Shown here: piece after piece, positions 15,733 to 24,409 of the stretch | Numbering within the stretch: position 1 is the stretch's first letter | Layout: each line of letters starts with the position of its first letter | NCBI GenBank assembly: GCA_964345365.1 | Contig: CAYFQR010000015.1 | Location: forward strand, 1-37,530 | From: RUG754 sp964345365 | Lineage (GTDB): Bacteria; Bacillota; Clostridia; Peptostreptococcales; Anaerovoracaceae | Direction: 5' to 3' | Length of the DNA stretch: 37,530 nt | Position numbers and translations under genes: made by a program | Notes under the pieces: generated by a model | The model's input: only the letters and a program-made list of their open reading frames with translations | What the model was told of the DNA's origin: nothing | Databases searched by the model: none

Positions 15733-16878
15733 TTAAAAGTTTTCAATCTTAGGGGGTTTCTCGCCGTGAAATTGATAATAACATACTTCAAGTCTTCCGT
15801 TATAAAGCTTCCTCCTTCTGTCCGCCGGCCTTCCGAAAATCCTCTGTTCAATCGTTTTATCGGGCGTGACCGCAAAGAGCGACCACGTCGGATTCTCCGC
15901 AAAAAATCCACCGAAAACCTTGTAGATATGTTCAATTTGTTTATCGTCTCCTATTCTTTCACCATACGGCGGATTGGTAATAACTACACCTGACAGCTCA
16001 TCGGCTCTCATAGCGCTCACATCGGAGACGCTGAAAACAACCGAATCGTCAACACCTGCTTCTTCAGCATTTATCTCGGCTATTTTTATTGCTTCAGGGT
16101 CGATATCCGAACCGAAAATCTTAAGATTCAAATCACTGTTTATCTCTTTATATGCATCGGCTCTTTCCTGTTTCCAGAGTTCCTTCGGTATAGCGTCCCA
16201 ACGCTCCGAACTGAATTTCCTGTTGAGACCGGGAGCGATATTTTTAGCAATCATCGCTGCCTCAATCGGTATGGTTCCGGAGCCGCAGCAAGGGTCTGTA
16301 AGTATCCTTTCGGGGTTCCAAAACGAAAGCATTATCATAGCCGCGGCCATAGTTTCTTTAATAGGTGCTTTCCCTATGAGCTTTCGGTATCCGCGTTTGT
16401 TAAGTCCCGCGCCGGTGGTATCGAGAGTTACGGTAGCCCTGTCTTTTAATAAGCTTACTTTGACATTAAAATCCGCACCCGTTTTTTCGAACCTCTCGAC
16501 AGGATATGTATCCTTGAGTCTTTCAACGAGTGCCTTTTCAGATACCGACTGTACTGCGGGAACCGAACTGAGTTTCGACTTGACCGACTGCCCGTTCACT
16601 ACGAACTTGCCGTCCGGCGCAATCCATTCTTCCCAGGCGATTCCTTTAATCTGTTGAAACAGTTCTTCAAACTCAAGCGCCTGAAACTCCGCAAGCTTTA
16701 TCTGTACCCTGTCCGATGCTCTGAGCCACAGGTTAGCCCTTACAATCGCTCTTTCATCGCCTAAAAAGGTGACCTTGCCGTCCTCGGTTCTGAGTACCTT
16801 ATATCCCAATTTTTCTATTTCTCTTCTCACTACCGCTTCAAGCCCGAAGGTTGCGGTTGCTATCAATTCCAATTTCAT
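15733..16878 (-). CDS. THUMP-domain RNA (guanine-N2) methyltransferase, RlmL/YpsC type
   Basis: Residues 1-160 contain an N-terminal ferredoxin-like/THUMP RNA-binding region (ATATFGLEAVVRREIEKLGY). Residues 165-380 are a SAM-dependent methyltransferase with DPCCGSGTIPIEAA as the SAM loop and the amino-methyltransferase motif NPPYGERIG. The 381 residues match B. subtilis YpsC and the N-terminal half of E. coli RlmL, which modify 23S rRNA guanine. The ribosome-binding site is weak (GAGAAGAG). Confidence 0.93.
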   Translation of the reverse strand: MKLELIATATFGLEAVVRREIEKLGYKVLRTEDGKVTFLGDERAIVRANLWLRASDRVQIKLAEFQALEFEELFQQIKGIAWEEWIAPDGKFVVNGQSVKSKLSSVPAVQSVSEKALVERLKDTYPVERFEKTGADFNVKVSLLKDRATVTLDTTGAGLNKRGYRKLIGKAPIKETMAAAMIMLSFWNPERILTDPCCGSGTIPIEAAMIAKNIAPGLNRKFSSERWDAIPKELWKQERADAYKEINSDLNLKIFGSDIDPEAIKIAEINAEEAGVDDSVVFSVSDVSAMRADELSGVVITNPPYGERIGDDKQIEHIYKVFGGFFAENPTWSLFAVTPDKTIEQRIFGRPADRRRKLYNGRLEVCYYQFHGEKPPKIENF

Positions 16879-16931
16879 TTTTTTCTCTTCTCGATTTGTT
16901 TTTTGTATCAGTGACCCCGTGCCGCAAAAAA

Positions 16932-16952
16932 AGCACCTAAATGTAAGGTGCT
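16932..16952 (-). terminator. Terminator of the mreB-family gene, overlapping its stop codon
   Basis: On the minus strand AGCACCT (16952-16946) pairs with AGGTGCT (16938-16932) around a seven-base loop, followed by TTTTTT. The stop TAG of the gene lies at the loop/3'-arm edge, so the last codons encode part of the hairpin. Confidence 0.8.
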
Positions 16953-17959
16953 CTTCTGTTAAGTGAACTGTTTTCGAGTTTTTCGAGATCCTCTAAGGCT
17001 TTTCCCGTGCCGAGCGCTACGCACTCCATAGGGTTCTCCGCAATAATAACCTCTATACCCGTCCTGTCCTTTATCTTCTTGTCAAGTCCGTAAAGGAGCG
17101 CGCCGCCGCCGGTCAGATATATACCCGAGTTGCTTATGTCAGCCGAAAGTTCCGGCGGTGTAACTTCAAGTACATTATGAACCGCTTCACATATCGTCGT
17201 AAGCGGCTCTGAAAGAGCTTCGTTCATTTCTTCGGAGGTGACTTCTACTGTCTTAGGAAGCCCCGTGACCATGTCTCTGCCGCGACATTCCATCTTGACG
17301 GACTCTTCTCTCGGAAATGCCGTTCCTATCTTGACTTTAAGTTCTTCGGCCGTTCTTTCACCTATATAGAGCTTATGAACTTTTCTCATATATTTGATTA
17401 TGGCCTCGTCGAATTTGTCACCGGCCATTTTCACCGAATCCGAGGCGACGATGCCGCCGAGCGATATAACCGCAACGTCCGTAGTCCCTCCGCCGAGGTC
17501 GATTACCATTTTGCCGTCCGGCTCCGATATGTCAAGTCCCGCGCCTATCGCTGCCGCAACGGGTTCTTCCATGAGATATACGGCCTTACCGCCTGCAGCT
17601 TCGGCAGCTTCTCTCACGGCTCTTTTTTCGACTTCAGTAACCCCTGACGGGACACAGACCATTATCTTAGGCTTAAAAAATCTCCCTGTTCCGCAGGACT
17701 TCCTTACGAAATACTTTAACATCCTCTCGGTTATGTCAAAATCGGAAATCACGCCGTCCTTGAGAGGTCTTACCGCAATGATATTAGCGGGAGTACGACC
17801 GAGCATGAGTCTCGCTTCCTCGCCTACCGCAAGAATTTCGTCGGTATCGCTGTTTATCGCGACAACAGCAGGCTCGTCGAGCACGACGCCCTTACCCTTG
17901 ATATATACAAGTACGTTTGCAGTACCTAAATCTATTCCAACTTCTGTTGCAAAAGCCAT
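16937..17959 (-). CDS. MreB/Mbl-family actin-like cell-shape protein
   Basis: This bacterial actin forms filaments under the membrane and guides the cell-wall elongation machinery. The nucleotide-binding motifs are present: GIDLGTANVLVY (phosphate 1), IDLGGGTTDVAVISLGG (phosphate 2) and LTGGGALLYGLD (adenosine). The 340 residues match MreB, Mbl and MreBH, which cannot be separated safely here. mreC and mreD are not adjacent, which is more like an mbl or mreBH locus. AGGAG precedes the ATG by seven bases. Confidence 0.93.
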   Translation of the reverse strand: MAFATEVGIDLGTANVLVYIKGKGVVLDEPAVVAINSDTDEILAVGEEARLMLGRTPANIIAVRPLKDGVISDFDITERMLKYFVRKSCGTGRFFKPKIMVCVPSGVTEVEKRAVREAAEAAGGKAVYLMEEPVAAAIGAGLDISEPDGKMVIDLGGGTTDVAVISLGGIVASDSVKMAGDKFDEAIIKYMRKVHKLYIGERTAEELKVKIGTAFPREESVKMECRGRDMVTGLPKTVEVTSEEMNEALSEPLTTICEAVHNVLEVTPPELSADISNSGIYLTGGGALLYGLDKKIKDRTGIEVIIAENPMECVALGTGKALEDLEKLENSSLNRRAPYI

Positions 17960-17996
17960 TATTTATCTCCTTCTATTGTTTGTCTTCAGCCAATCT

Positions 17997-18025
17997 ATTA
18001 TACAATGAAGCCGCAGCTATTTCAA
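17997..18025 (-). promoter_or_regulatory. Promoter of the mreB-family gene
   Basis: On the minus strand TTGAAA (18025-18020), exactly 17 bases and TATAAT (18002-17997) form a near-consensus sigma-A promoter about 38 bases before the start codon. Confidence 0.8.
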
Positions 18026-18085
18026 TGACACATTGTCCGTTTTCACACAAAAACCATAATGAAATTTTACTAAAATTTTTCTCCG

Positions 18086-19381
18086 CTATGACTGCCTGTT
18101 ATATATAGGGGCTATATATTTTTTGCCGCCGCCGATAAAGATTATTGCGGCTATTATGCAAACCGCATTTACGATAAGCATAACCATTTGATGAGATACG
18201 GCTACAAGTAAAGCTCCCGCAATCATCTGCCCCGCCATGGAGCCCAAGGTGTTAAGCATTATGAAGGCGCCGTTATATCTGCCTCTCTTTTCATTCGGAA
18301 CATAACTCTGTGTCGAAGATATTCTGATATTATATGAAGTTATCCCTAAAATACCCGATACAAAACATGCAACCCTCATCAGCCAAATAGGGAAATAAAG
18401 CAAGCCGCCGAAACATACGCATATTACAATGTACACCATGAATGCTATTATATATTTTTCCCTCATAGGTAATTTTATCTTGTAATGTATCAGCCCGCCG
18501 ATTGCTCTGCCGAGAAGCATGAAACCCATTACGGACATATAGAGATATTCACCGTTCTCAAAGTTTCTCTTGAAGTACGGCAGCACTATGACCTGGTCGG
18601 CACCGCCGGACAGACTCGAAAACATGAAATATATGGTTATGAAGAGCAAGCCCTTCTCTGAAATAAGATATTTAATGCCTTCTCTGGCATCGTAAATATA
18701 GTTCTTGAAACGGTAACGAGTTCCTTCAAGTACGGTACGGTTTTTCTCTACATCGCTGATCTTTGTTTCAAAGGTTGCCGCGATAAAAAAGCAGACGCAG
18801 TTTGCAATCATCATCGGGAAAAGTCCGAACGTCTTATAAAAAAAAGTTGCAGCGACTACCACTACCATCGACATGGTTTCCAACACGCTTGAAATGGAAT
18901 AAGCTTTACTGAAGAAGCCCTTCGTTATGAGCAAAGGGTAAAAGCTTTCATATGCCACCATATATGTGCTGTTTATCGTCCCCATAAGTATGGTCAAAAC
19001 AGCAAGCAGGGGAAATGAAAAAAGGTTGAGTTTGACTATAATCGCCACAAATAAAAAGATTGTTGAAGATGCATAGTCCAGCATGTATATAGTCCTTCGC
19101 CTCGAAAACCTGTCCATAAGAGGGCCTGCTATGACCGGTGCGGCAATCTGCGGGAAAGTACCCAAAAAAACATATAGCGCATAATAAAAGCCGTTATCCG
19201 TATAGTCTAAGACAAAGAGGCTTATAGCGAAATATGCCATTACATTTCCGAGCATGGAAACTATGCTTCCCAAGGTTATAATCGTAAAATCCTTCGTCCA
19301 CAAAGTTTCACCTGTCGGATTATCTATATGATTTTCACTTAATTCATTTGTTGTTATTTCTGTAGTTTTTTCGTCTTTCAT
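18086..19381 (-). CDS. MFS transporter
   Basis: This is a 431-residue protein with about 12 hydrophobic segments. The loop GPLMDRFSRRRTIYMLD between segments 2 and 3 is the major facilitator motif (GxxxDRxxRR). A hydrophilic N-terminal tail of about 30 residues is Thr/Glu/Asn-rich. It resembles the group annotated as macrolide-efflux or enterobactin-exporter-like MFS proteins, but the substrate is unknown. The open frame extends 20 codons further upstream into the promoter, so ATG 19381-19379 was chosen. Its ribosome-binding site is weak. Confidence 0.85.
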   Translation of the reverse strand: MKDEKTTEITTNELSENHIDNPTGETLWTKDFTIITLGSIVSMLGNVMAYFAISLFVLDYTDNGFYYALYVFLGTFPQIAAPVIAGPLMDRFSRRRTIYMLDYASSTIFLFVAIIVKLNLFSFPLLAVLTILMGTINSTYMVAYESFYPLLITKGFFSKAYSISSVLETMSMVVVVAATFFYKTFGLFPMMIANCVCFFIAATFETKISDVEKNRTVLEGTRYRFKNYIYDAREGIKYLISEKGLLFITIYFMFSSLSGGADQVIVLPYFKRNFENGEYLYMSVMGFMLLGRAIGGLIHYKIKLPMREKYIIAFMVYIVICVCFGGLLYFPIWLMRVACFVSGILGITSYNIRISSTQSYVPNEKRGRYNGAFIMLNTLGSMAGQMIAGALLVAVSHQMVMLIVNAVCIIAAIIFIGGGKKYIAPIYNRQS

Positions 19382-19412
19382 ATATTGTTTTCTCTTTCGC
19401 GTCACAAGAGAG

Positions 19413-19441
19413 ATTATATCAAAACAACGGCTCACGGTCAA
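19413..19441 (-). promoter_or_regulatory. Promoter of the MFS transporter gene
   Basis: On the minus strand TTGACC (19441-19436), 17 bases and TATAAT (19418-19413) with a TGA extension form a strong promoter. The predicted transcript start is about 25-30 bases upstream of the chosen ATG, which rules out the longer reading frame. Confidence 0.8.
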
Positions 19442-19567
19442 TTTGTTTAAGGGTTGCGACGCAAGTTTTTTTGAAGGGTTGTTATTTCATTTTTGCGGGC
19501 TTATATCGCCATCTTCTGTTTAATTTCATACATATAGTGTACAATATAAATACAGCTAACATTAAAC

Positions 19568-19619
19568 AGTATATTAGATAGTATGTTAACTAAATAGTAT
19601 ATCAATAAACAGCATGCAA
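19568..19619 (+). repeat. AGTATRTTA-like repeats upstream of the peroxiredoxin gene
   Basis: AGTATATTA (19568), AGTATGTTA (19580), AGTATATCA (19596) and the looser AGCATGCAA (19611) occur in the same orientation with spacings of 12, 16 and 15 bases, between a candidate -10 (TACAAT, 19540-19545) and the GAGGAGG site. They may be operator half-sites or only AT-rich redundancy. Confidence 0.35.
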
Positions 19620-19635
19620 AATTGAGGAGGAAAAA

Positions 19636-20307
19636 ATGAACGAAGAAAGAATCACACGTGTACCTTTAATAGGTGAAGCAGCACCGGAGTTCAGAGCTAC
19701 AACTACAATGGGAAAGGTAAACTTCCCTAAAGACTATTCGGGAAAATGGGTTATCCTTTTTTCTCACCCGGCGGATTTCACACCGGTCTGCACTACCGAG
19801 TTTATAACATTTGCTAAAATGTCTGACGAATTTAAAGCAATAAATACCGAACTTATCGGTCTTTCGATAGACTCTCTCCACTCACACTTGGCTTGGGCAA
19901 AGAGCATAGAATCGATTGACTGGAACGGAAACGGCAGTGTTAAGATAAACTTCCCTATCATAGCCGATATAAGCATGGATGTGGCTAATAAATACGGCAT
20001 GCTTCATGCAGTCGCGAATACTCAAACCGTCCGTGCGGTTTTCATAATCGACCCGGAGGGAATCATTAGATCAATTCTCTACTACCCTATGTCCGCAGGC
20101 AGAAACTTCGATGAAATAAAAAGGCTTTTGCTCGCTCTTCAGAAACACGATTCAGACAATGTTTCTACGCCGGCAAATTGGCAACCGGGAGATGACGTAA
20201 TCGTGGGGGCGCCACTTACTTTAGATGATGTTGATGAGAGACTCAGCAATCCGCCTGAAGGAGTGACCCCTTTGGCATGGTATCTGTCGATGAAGAAGGA
20301 TAAATAG
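19636..20307 (+). CDS. 1-Cys peroxiredoxin (Prx6 type)
   Basis: This thiol peroxidase reduces hydrogen peroxide and organic hydroperoxides. The peroxidatic cysteine is Cys52 in FTPVCTTEF. It is the only cysteine in the 223 residues, so it is a one-cysteine enzyme that needs an external thiol for recycling. The long C-terminal extension (about 160-223, with PANWQPGDDVIV and WYLSMKK) is the Prx6 dimerisation region. GAGGAGG lies seven bases upstream of the ATG. It is a single gene with its own terminator. Oxidative defence fits an anaerobe. Confidence 0.95.
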   Translation: MNEERITRVPLIGEAAPEFRATTTMGKVNFPKDYSGKWVILFSHPADFTPVCTTEFITFAKMSDEFKAINTELIGLSIDSLHSHLAWAKSIESIDWNGNGSVKINFPIIADISMDVANKYGMLHAVANTQTVRAVFIIDPEGIIRSILYYPMSAGRNFDEIKRLLLALQKHDSDNVSTPANWQPGDDVIVGAPLTLDDVDERLSNPPEGVTPLAWYLSMKKDK

Positions 20308-20386
20308 CTGAATTATCGTTTTGGTTTTTTAACCTGTCACAACTAAAGTTACAAGTGTTCTCGGATATGTTATAAAATCATGAAAA

Positions 20387-20418
20387 AACAGGGCTGTCGA
20401 AAATTCGACAGCCCTGTT
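20387..20418. terminator. Bidirectional terminator between the peroxiredoxin gene and trpB2
   Basis: Long perfect arms AACAGGGCTGTCGAA and TTCGACAGCCCTGTT (20387-20401 and 20404-20418) pair. A T-rich tail (GATTATTTT) follows on the plus strand and TTTTTTC on the minus strand, serving the two convergent genes. Confidence 0.9.
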
Positions 20419-20502
20419 GATTATTTTACCGAACAAATACACATGCATTTTTTTGTTGAATATATTCTTCTATAGTACTCATGATTAAATCATTATTTGT
20501 CT

Positions 20503-21885
20503 TCATTCTATCTTCGGAAGCTTCGCGAACGATTCTTCAAGCTCCGCATCCGTCGGCATATAATCGTCCATTTTGTTGTCGTTATATCTGCCGTAGGCAA
20601 AAAGGTCGAAGTTTCCGGTACCCGTCAGTCCGAACAGTATAGTCTTTTCTTCCCCCGTTTCCTTGCATTTCATGGCTTCGTCGAGGGCAACTTTTATGGC
20701 ATGCGCACTTTCCGGTGCCGGAAGTATTCCTTCCGTTCTCGCGAAAGTCTGTGCCGCCTCAAATATCTCGGTCTGTGCTACCGCTCTCGCTTCCAAAAAT
20801 CCGTCATGATAGAGCTGCGAAAGCGTCCCCGACATTCCGTGATATCTCAGACCTCCCGCATGGCTCGCGGAAGGTATGAAGTCTGCTCCGAGTGTATACA
20901 TCTTCTGGAGAGGACATACCCTGCCCGTATCACAATAATCGTATACGAATCTCCCTCTCGTCAAGCTCGGGCATGACTCGGGTTCAACCGCAATTATCCT
21001 GTAATCCGCCTCTCCTCTCAGCATTTCGCCAACAAACGGTGAAATCAAACCTCCGAGATTGGAACCGCCGCCGGCGCATCCAATTATGGTGTCCGGTTTT
21101 ATTCCGTATTTGTCCATGGCAATCTTGCTTTCAAGCCCGATTATACTCTGATGAAGAAGCACGTGATTAAGAACGGAACCCAGTACATATCTGTACCCTT
21201 CCGTATTCATCGACTTCTCTACCGCTTCCGAGATTGCGCATCCCAGTGAACCCGTCGTTCCCGGATGTTCAAGATTTATCTTCCTGCCCACTTCCGTTTC
21301 CATCGAAGGCGACGGGGTGACCGATGCTCCGAATGTTCTCATTATCTCTCTCCTGAAAGGTTTCTGCTCGTATGATACTTTAACCATATAAACCTTGCAG
21401 TCGAGTTCGAGGTAAGCGCACGCCATGGCAAGCGCGGTGCCCCATTGTCCTGCGCCCGTCTCGGTTGTAACGCCTGTAAGCCCCTGATTTTTTGCATAGA
21501 ATGCCTGCGCGACGGCAGAGTTCAGCTTGTGAGAACCCGAGGTATTATTTCCCTCGAACTTGTAGTAAATCTTAGCAGGAGTGTCGAGCTTTTCCTCCAG
21601 GCAGTATGCTCTTACAAGCGGCGAGGGTCTATACATCTTGTAGAAGTTACGTATTTCTTCCGGAATCGGAATGTATGCATTCTCGTTATCGAGTTCCTGC
21701 TTAGTCGACTCCTCCGTGAAAACCTTTCGCATCTCCTCTTCCGTCATCGGCTTGAACGAGACAGGACTTAAGAGCGGTGCGGGCTTGTTTTTCATATCAG
21801 CCCTCACATTGTAAAATTCTTTCGGCATTTCGTCCTCGGAAAGATAAATCTTATAAGGTATTGTTTTTTCGTTTTTTGTTGTCAT
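20503..21885 (-). CDS. Tryptophan synthase beta chain-like protein, TrpB2 type
   Basis: This PLP enzyme of the TrpB2 subgroup joins indole and serine to give tryptophan. PLP-binding Lys120 lies in NNTSGSHKLNSA, followed by TETGAGQWGTALA and the phosphate-binding loop GCAGGGSNLGG. The 460 residues and N-terminal extension match TrpB2 rather than the shorter TrpB1. No trpA or other trp gene is adjacent, so it probably salvages indole. AGGAGG precedes the ATG. The upstream leader is a T-box, consistent with control by tryptophan starvation. Confidence 0.92.
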   Translation of the reverse strand: MTTKNEKTIPYKIYLSEDEMPKEFYNVRADMKNKPAPLLSPVSFKPMTEEEMRKVFTEESTKQELDNENAYIPIPEEIRNFYKMYRPSPLVRAYCLEEKLDTPAKIYYKFEGNNTSGSHKLNSAVAQAFYAKNQGLTGVTTETGAGQWGTALAMACAYLELDCKVYMVKVSYEQKPFRREIMRTFGASVTPSPSMETEVGRKINLEHPGTTGSLGCAISEAVEKSMNTEGYRYVLGSVLNHVLLHQSIIGLESKIAMDKYGIKPDTIIGCAGGGSNLGGLISPFVGEMLRGEADYRIIAVEPESCPSLTRGRFVYDYCDTGRVCPLQKMYTLGADFIPSASHAGGLRYHGMSGTLSQLYHDGFLEARAVAQTEIFEAAQTFARTEGILPAPESAHAIKVALDEAMKCKETGEEKTILFGLTGTGNFDLFAYGRYNDNKMDDYMPTDAELEESFAKLPKIE

Positions 21886-21950
21886 CTTTTTTTCCTCCTA
21901 AAAATCGCATTTGATTTTCGGTGTCTTCGTAAGTTTTCAAAAGGATTCTT

Positions 21951-22203
21951 AAACAAAAAATCCGTCCCTGAAAAAACTCAAGGACGGAATATTCCGCGTT
22001 GCCACCTTGTTTGCCGCAAAAAGCGACCTCTCTACGAAGTGCCATCACACCTCTCTCCACTAACGCAGGAATCGCGTCTCGGATACTCGCAACATTGCTT
22101 TCACCTCGCCCTCAGGAGGCCATTATTCCGAGCCGTTTACCGCTTCGCTCACACCGTCCGAAGCTCGCTTTCGTTCGTATCTCGGTTTTACTTCTCCGTC
22201 AAA
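21951..22203 (-). promoter_or_regulatory. T-box riboswitch controlling trpB2 (probably tRNA-Trp)
   Basis: On the minus strand the T-box sequence AAGGTGGCAACGCGG (22008-21994) overlaps a terminator stem (21988-21961, TCCGTCC/GGACGGA) that ends in TTTTTTGTTT. Stem I has an AGTA motif on the 5' side of the specifier loop and AATAATGGC on the 3' side, framed by CCGAG/CTCGG and GGAG/CTCC. The specifier could be TGG for Trp (22122-22120) or, one base offset, ATG. The TGGC in the T-box would pair with a tRNA ending GCCA, which fits tRNA-Trp (G73) and not tRNA-Met (A73). The leader is about 250 bases before the start of the terminator tail. Confidence 0.92.
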
Positions 22204-22209
22204 GGTTTA

Positions 22210-22238
22210 ATTATATTGATTATAGCGTATGTTATCAA
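22210..22238 (-). promoter_or_regulatory. Promoter of the T-box / trpB2 transcript
   Basis: On the minus strand TTGATA (22238-22233), 17 bases and TATAAT (22215-22210) place the transcript start a few bases before Stem I. An alternative perfect TTGACA at 22257-22252 pairs only with a weaker TAACAT. Confidence 0.7.
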
Positions 22239-22354
22239 AAAAAACCGCCGTTGTCAATATTTTTCTCAACTTTTTATTCATACTCTTTCGTAACTTTTTG
22301 TCCATAATGAAAGAGATGAAATATTTGCAATCGACATTAATCAAATCGGCATAA

Positions 22355-23281
22355 TTACTCAGCTCCGGCTAAATCAAGGTATTCCTCCAAAGTAATACCT
22401 GATGACATTATCTCTTCGGCTGTTTCTTTGCCGACATATCTGAAGTGCCAAGGCTCGTACATATATCCTGTTATGTCGGTCGAATCCTTCGGATACCTGA
22501 GTATGTAACCGTATTTATGGCAATTTTCATTAAGCCATTTTCCGTCGGCATAGTCGGCGAAATCCTGCGTCAGGCCCCAGCCCATAGATGCGGATGTTAT
22601 ATCTATCGCAAGTCCCGTATGATGCTCGCTCCGTCCCGGATAGGCGGATCTGAGATGTGTTTTCTCTCCGCCGTATGACGAAAGTGAATTGTTAAAGAGA
22701 TAAACCTGCGTGTCATATGACCTGTATGCAGAACAGATTTTCAGGTTGTAGCCGAGTTTTTTCGCCGCTTTGTTCATGTCGAGGTAAGCTTCGTACGCTT
22801 CTTCCTTCAGCTCCATATCATTCCACGTGCCGAGTTTAGGGTCTACACTGACCATGCCCGACGGTCTATAGTCCGAAGAGACCGCATGGTATTTGTTTAC
22901 CAGCACAAGCAGGTTACCGTCGTCCTCTACCCTGATATCTATAGGCTCCGGAATCCCCTTTATAGTCCTGTCTTCTCCTTTTGGCGGCGCATTTGCAGGC
23001 TCTGAAACTTCAGACGGGTCTCTAAGTGCCGCAGACGAATTATCTACCTGCCCGCCGTTTACGTTATTCTCTTGTTCATCATTCTCCCGATTATCGTTTG
23101 TTCCCTCATCCGGTGTGGACTCCGCATCGTCAGCAGTACTCCCGCTGTTCGAATCCGTTGCACTTGAAGATGTCCCCGGTAAATTTCCATCATCGGCATT
23201 GCCGTTTTTAAGGCAGGATGTCAAACCTAAACCGAGAGCAACAACAAGAACCAATATTATCAGTTTTTTAGCTGATTTCAT
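22355..23281 (-). CDS. VanY-like D-Ala-D-Ala carboxypeptidase lipoprotein
   Basis: A lipoprotein signal ends in LTSC with Cys23. Residues 25-105 are a low-complexity Asn/Asp/Ser/Glu-rich linker that would hold the enzyme off the membrane in the wall. Residues 130-300 are a LAS-family metallopeptidase: AYRSYDTQ, the zinc motif SEHHTGLAID, and EPWHFRYVG. It probably trims D-Ala from peptidoglycan stem peptides, as VanY and DacB-type enzymes do. No vanA/vanR-like genes are nearby, so a resistance role is not supported. It lies 87 bases after the aldolase-type gene on the same strand and may be read through from it. Confidence 0.92.
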   Translation of the reverse strand: MKSAKKLIILVLVVALGLGLTSCLKNGNADDGNLPGTSSSATDSNSGSTADDAESTPDEGTNDNRENDEQENNVNGGQVDNSSAALRDPSEVSEPANAPPKGEDRTIKGIPEPIDIRVEDDGNLLVLVNKYHAVSSDYRPSGMVSVDPKLGTWNDMELKEEAYEAYLDMNKAAKKLGYNLKICSAYRSYDTQVYLFNNSLSSYGGEKTHLRSAYPGRSEHHTGLAIDITSASMGWGLTQDFADYADGKWLNENCHKYGYILRYPKDSTDITGYMYEPWHFRYVGKETAEEIMSSGITLEEYLDLAGAE

Positions 23282-23368
23282 TGTTGTCCCCTTCCCCTGT
23301 CAATATTGCGGGATAGCTGTACAACTGTTTTACCGACAGCATCTCTCAGTGCCGAACCCGCAGTTTTT

Positions 23369-24409
23369 TTAGAGCGCTTCAAGCAATTTTTCGACTTCTT
23401 CTCTCTTAGTGTTCCAGTTTGTTATAAGACGAATTACTGAACGATTCTTATCATACGGACACCAAGTATAGAAGAAGAAGTCTTTCTCCAATTCTTTGAT
23501 TTTTTCGTTATCCATTATCACGAACACCTGATTGGTCTGGTGCGGCAGCCACAGTTCATAGCCCTTTGCTACGACGCCCTCAGCAATCATGATAGCCGTT
23601 TCATTCTCGTGACGTGAAAGTTCGAAGTATAGAGAGGTTTCAATGTCACTGCCACCGTCTTTGCCCTCCAAAAGAGCCTGAAGCTGAACGGCAATCAGTC
23701 TGCCTTTCGCCAGCAAAGTGCAATTTCTCTTTATCATATACCTGAATTCATGGTTAATGTCGTCATCCAATATGATAAGAGCCTCCCCGAAAAGCGCACC
23801 TATCTTGGTGCCGCCGATATAGAATGCATCGGTAAGGTCGGCGATGTCTTTGAGGCTTAAATCGTTTCCCGGCCATACGAGCGCCGTGCCGAGTCTCGCT
23901 CCGTCCATATAAAGATAAAGTCCGTTTTTATCGCAGCATTCCCTGAGAGCCATCAGCTCCGCTTTAGTGTAAACACCGCCGTTTTCGGTCGGGTGCGTTA
24001 TATAAGCCATTCTCGGTTTGACGCAATGCTCGTCTTCATGCAGTATCATCATTTCCTCAATAGCCTCAGGTGTCAGTTTACCGTCCTCTGTCGGCGCGGC
24101 AAATACTCTGTGGCCGTTTGCCTCAACAGAACCCGTTTCATGTCTATATATATGTCCTGTTTCGGGCGATATAACGCCCTCGTACGGGCGTAGTGCCGCT
24201 GCAATCGTAACCGTATTTGTCGGAGTGCCGCCTACCATGAAATGCACGTGTGCATCCGGCTTTCCTATCATCTCACGAATCATATCCGCACATCTGTAGG
24301 AATACTCATCCTCCGCATATCCGTCGGTATGCTCCAAATTGGTTTTAATCAGTGCATCCATAACCTTCTCAGGCGCACCCAGACTGTAATCGCTTCTAAA
24401 GTAAATCAT
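23369..24409 (-). CDS. Low-specificity threonine aldolase / beta-eliminating lyase family enzyme
   Basis: This is a fold-type I PLP enzyme. PLP Lys202 lies in YIGGTKIGAL, with the cofactor-ring Asp169 in MDGARL. The early motifs DYSLGAPEKVMDAL and EYSYRCADMI are typical of the GLY1/LtaE group. The usual reaction splits L-threonine or allo-threonine into glycine and acetaldehyde. The 346 residues are normal. The start overlaps the end of the HutD-like gene by 14 bases with GGGAGG upstream, so the two are translationally coupled. Confidence 0.9.
   Translation of the reverse strand: MIYFRSDYSLGAPEKVMDALIKTNLEHTDGYAEDEYSYRCADMIREMIGKPDAHVHFMVGGTPTNTVTIAAALRPYEGVISPETGHIYRHETGSVEANGHRVFAAPTEDGKLTPEAIEEMMILHEDEHCVKPRMAYITHPTENGGVYTKAELMALRECCDKNGLYLYMDGARLGTALVWPGNDLSLKDIADLTDAFYIGGTKIGALFGEALIILDDDINHEFRYMIKRNCTLLAKGRLIAVQLQALLEGKDGGSDIETSLYFELSRHENETAIMIAEGVVAKGYELWLPHQTNQVFVIMDNEKIKELEKDFFFYTWCPYDKNRSVIRLITNWNTKREEVEKLLEAL

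Noticed and set aside
15974..16657. A 227-codon plus-strand open frame opposite the RNA methyltransferase gene
   Set aside because: It mirrors the codon pattern of the real gene, is rich in Ser and Ile without motifs, and has no ribosome-binding site.
19382..19441. Twenty-codon N-terminal extension of the MFS transporter
   Set aside because: The stretch contains a near-consensus promoter, so it is upstream of the transcript start.
22355..23281. Vancomycin-resistance role for the VanY-like gene
   Set aside because: No vanR/S, vanH, vanA or vanX-like genes are nearby; VanY-like LAS peptidases are common wall enzymes.
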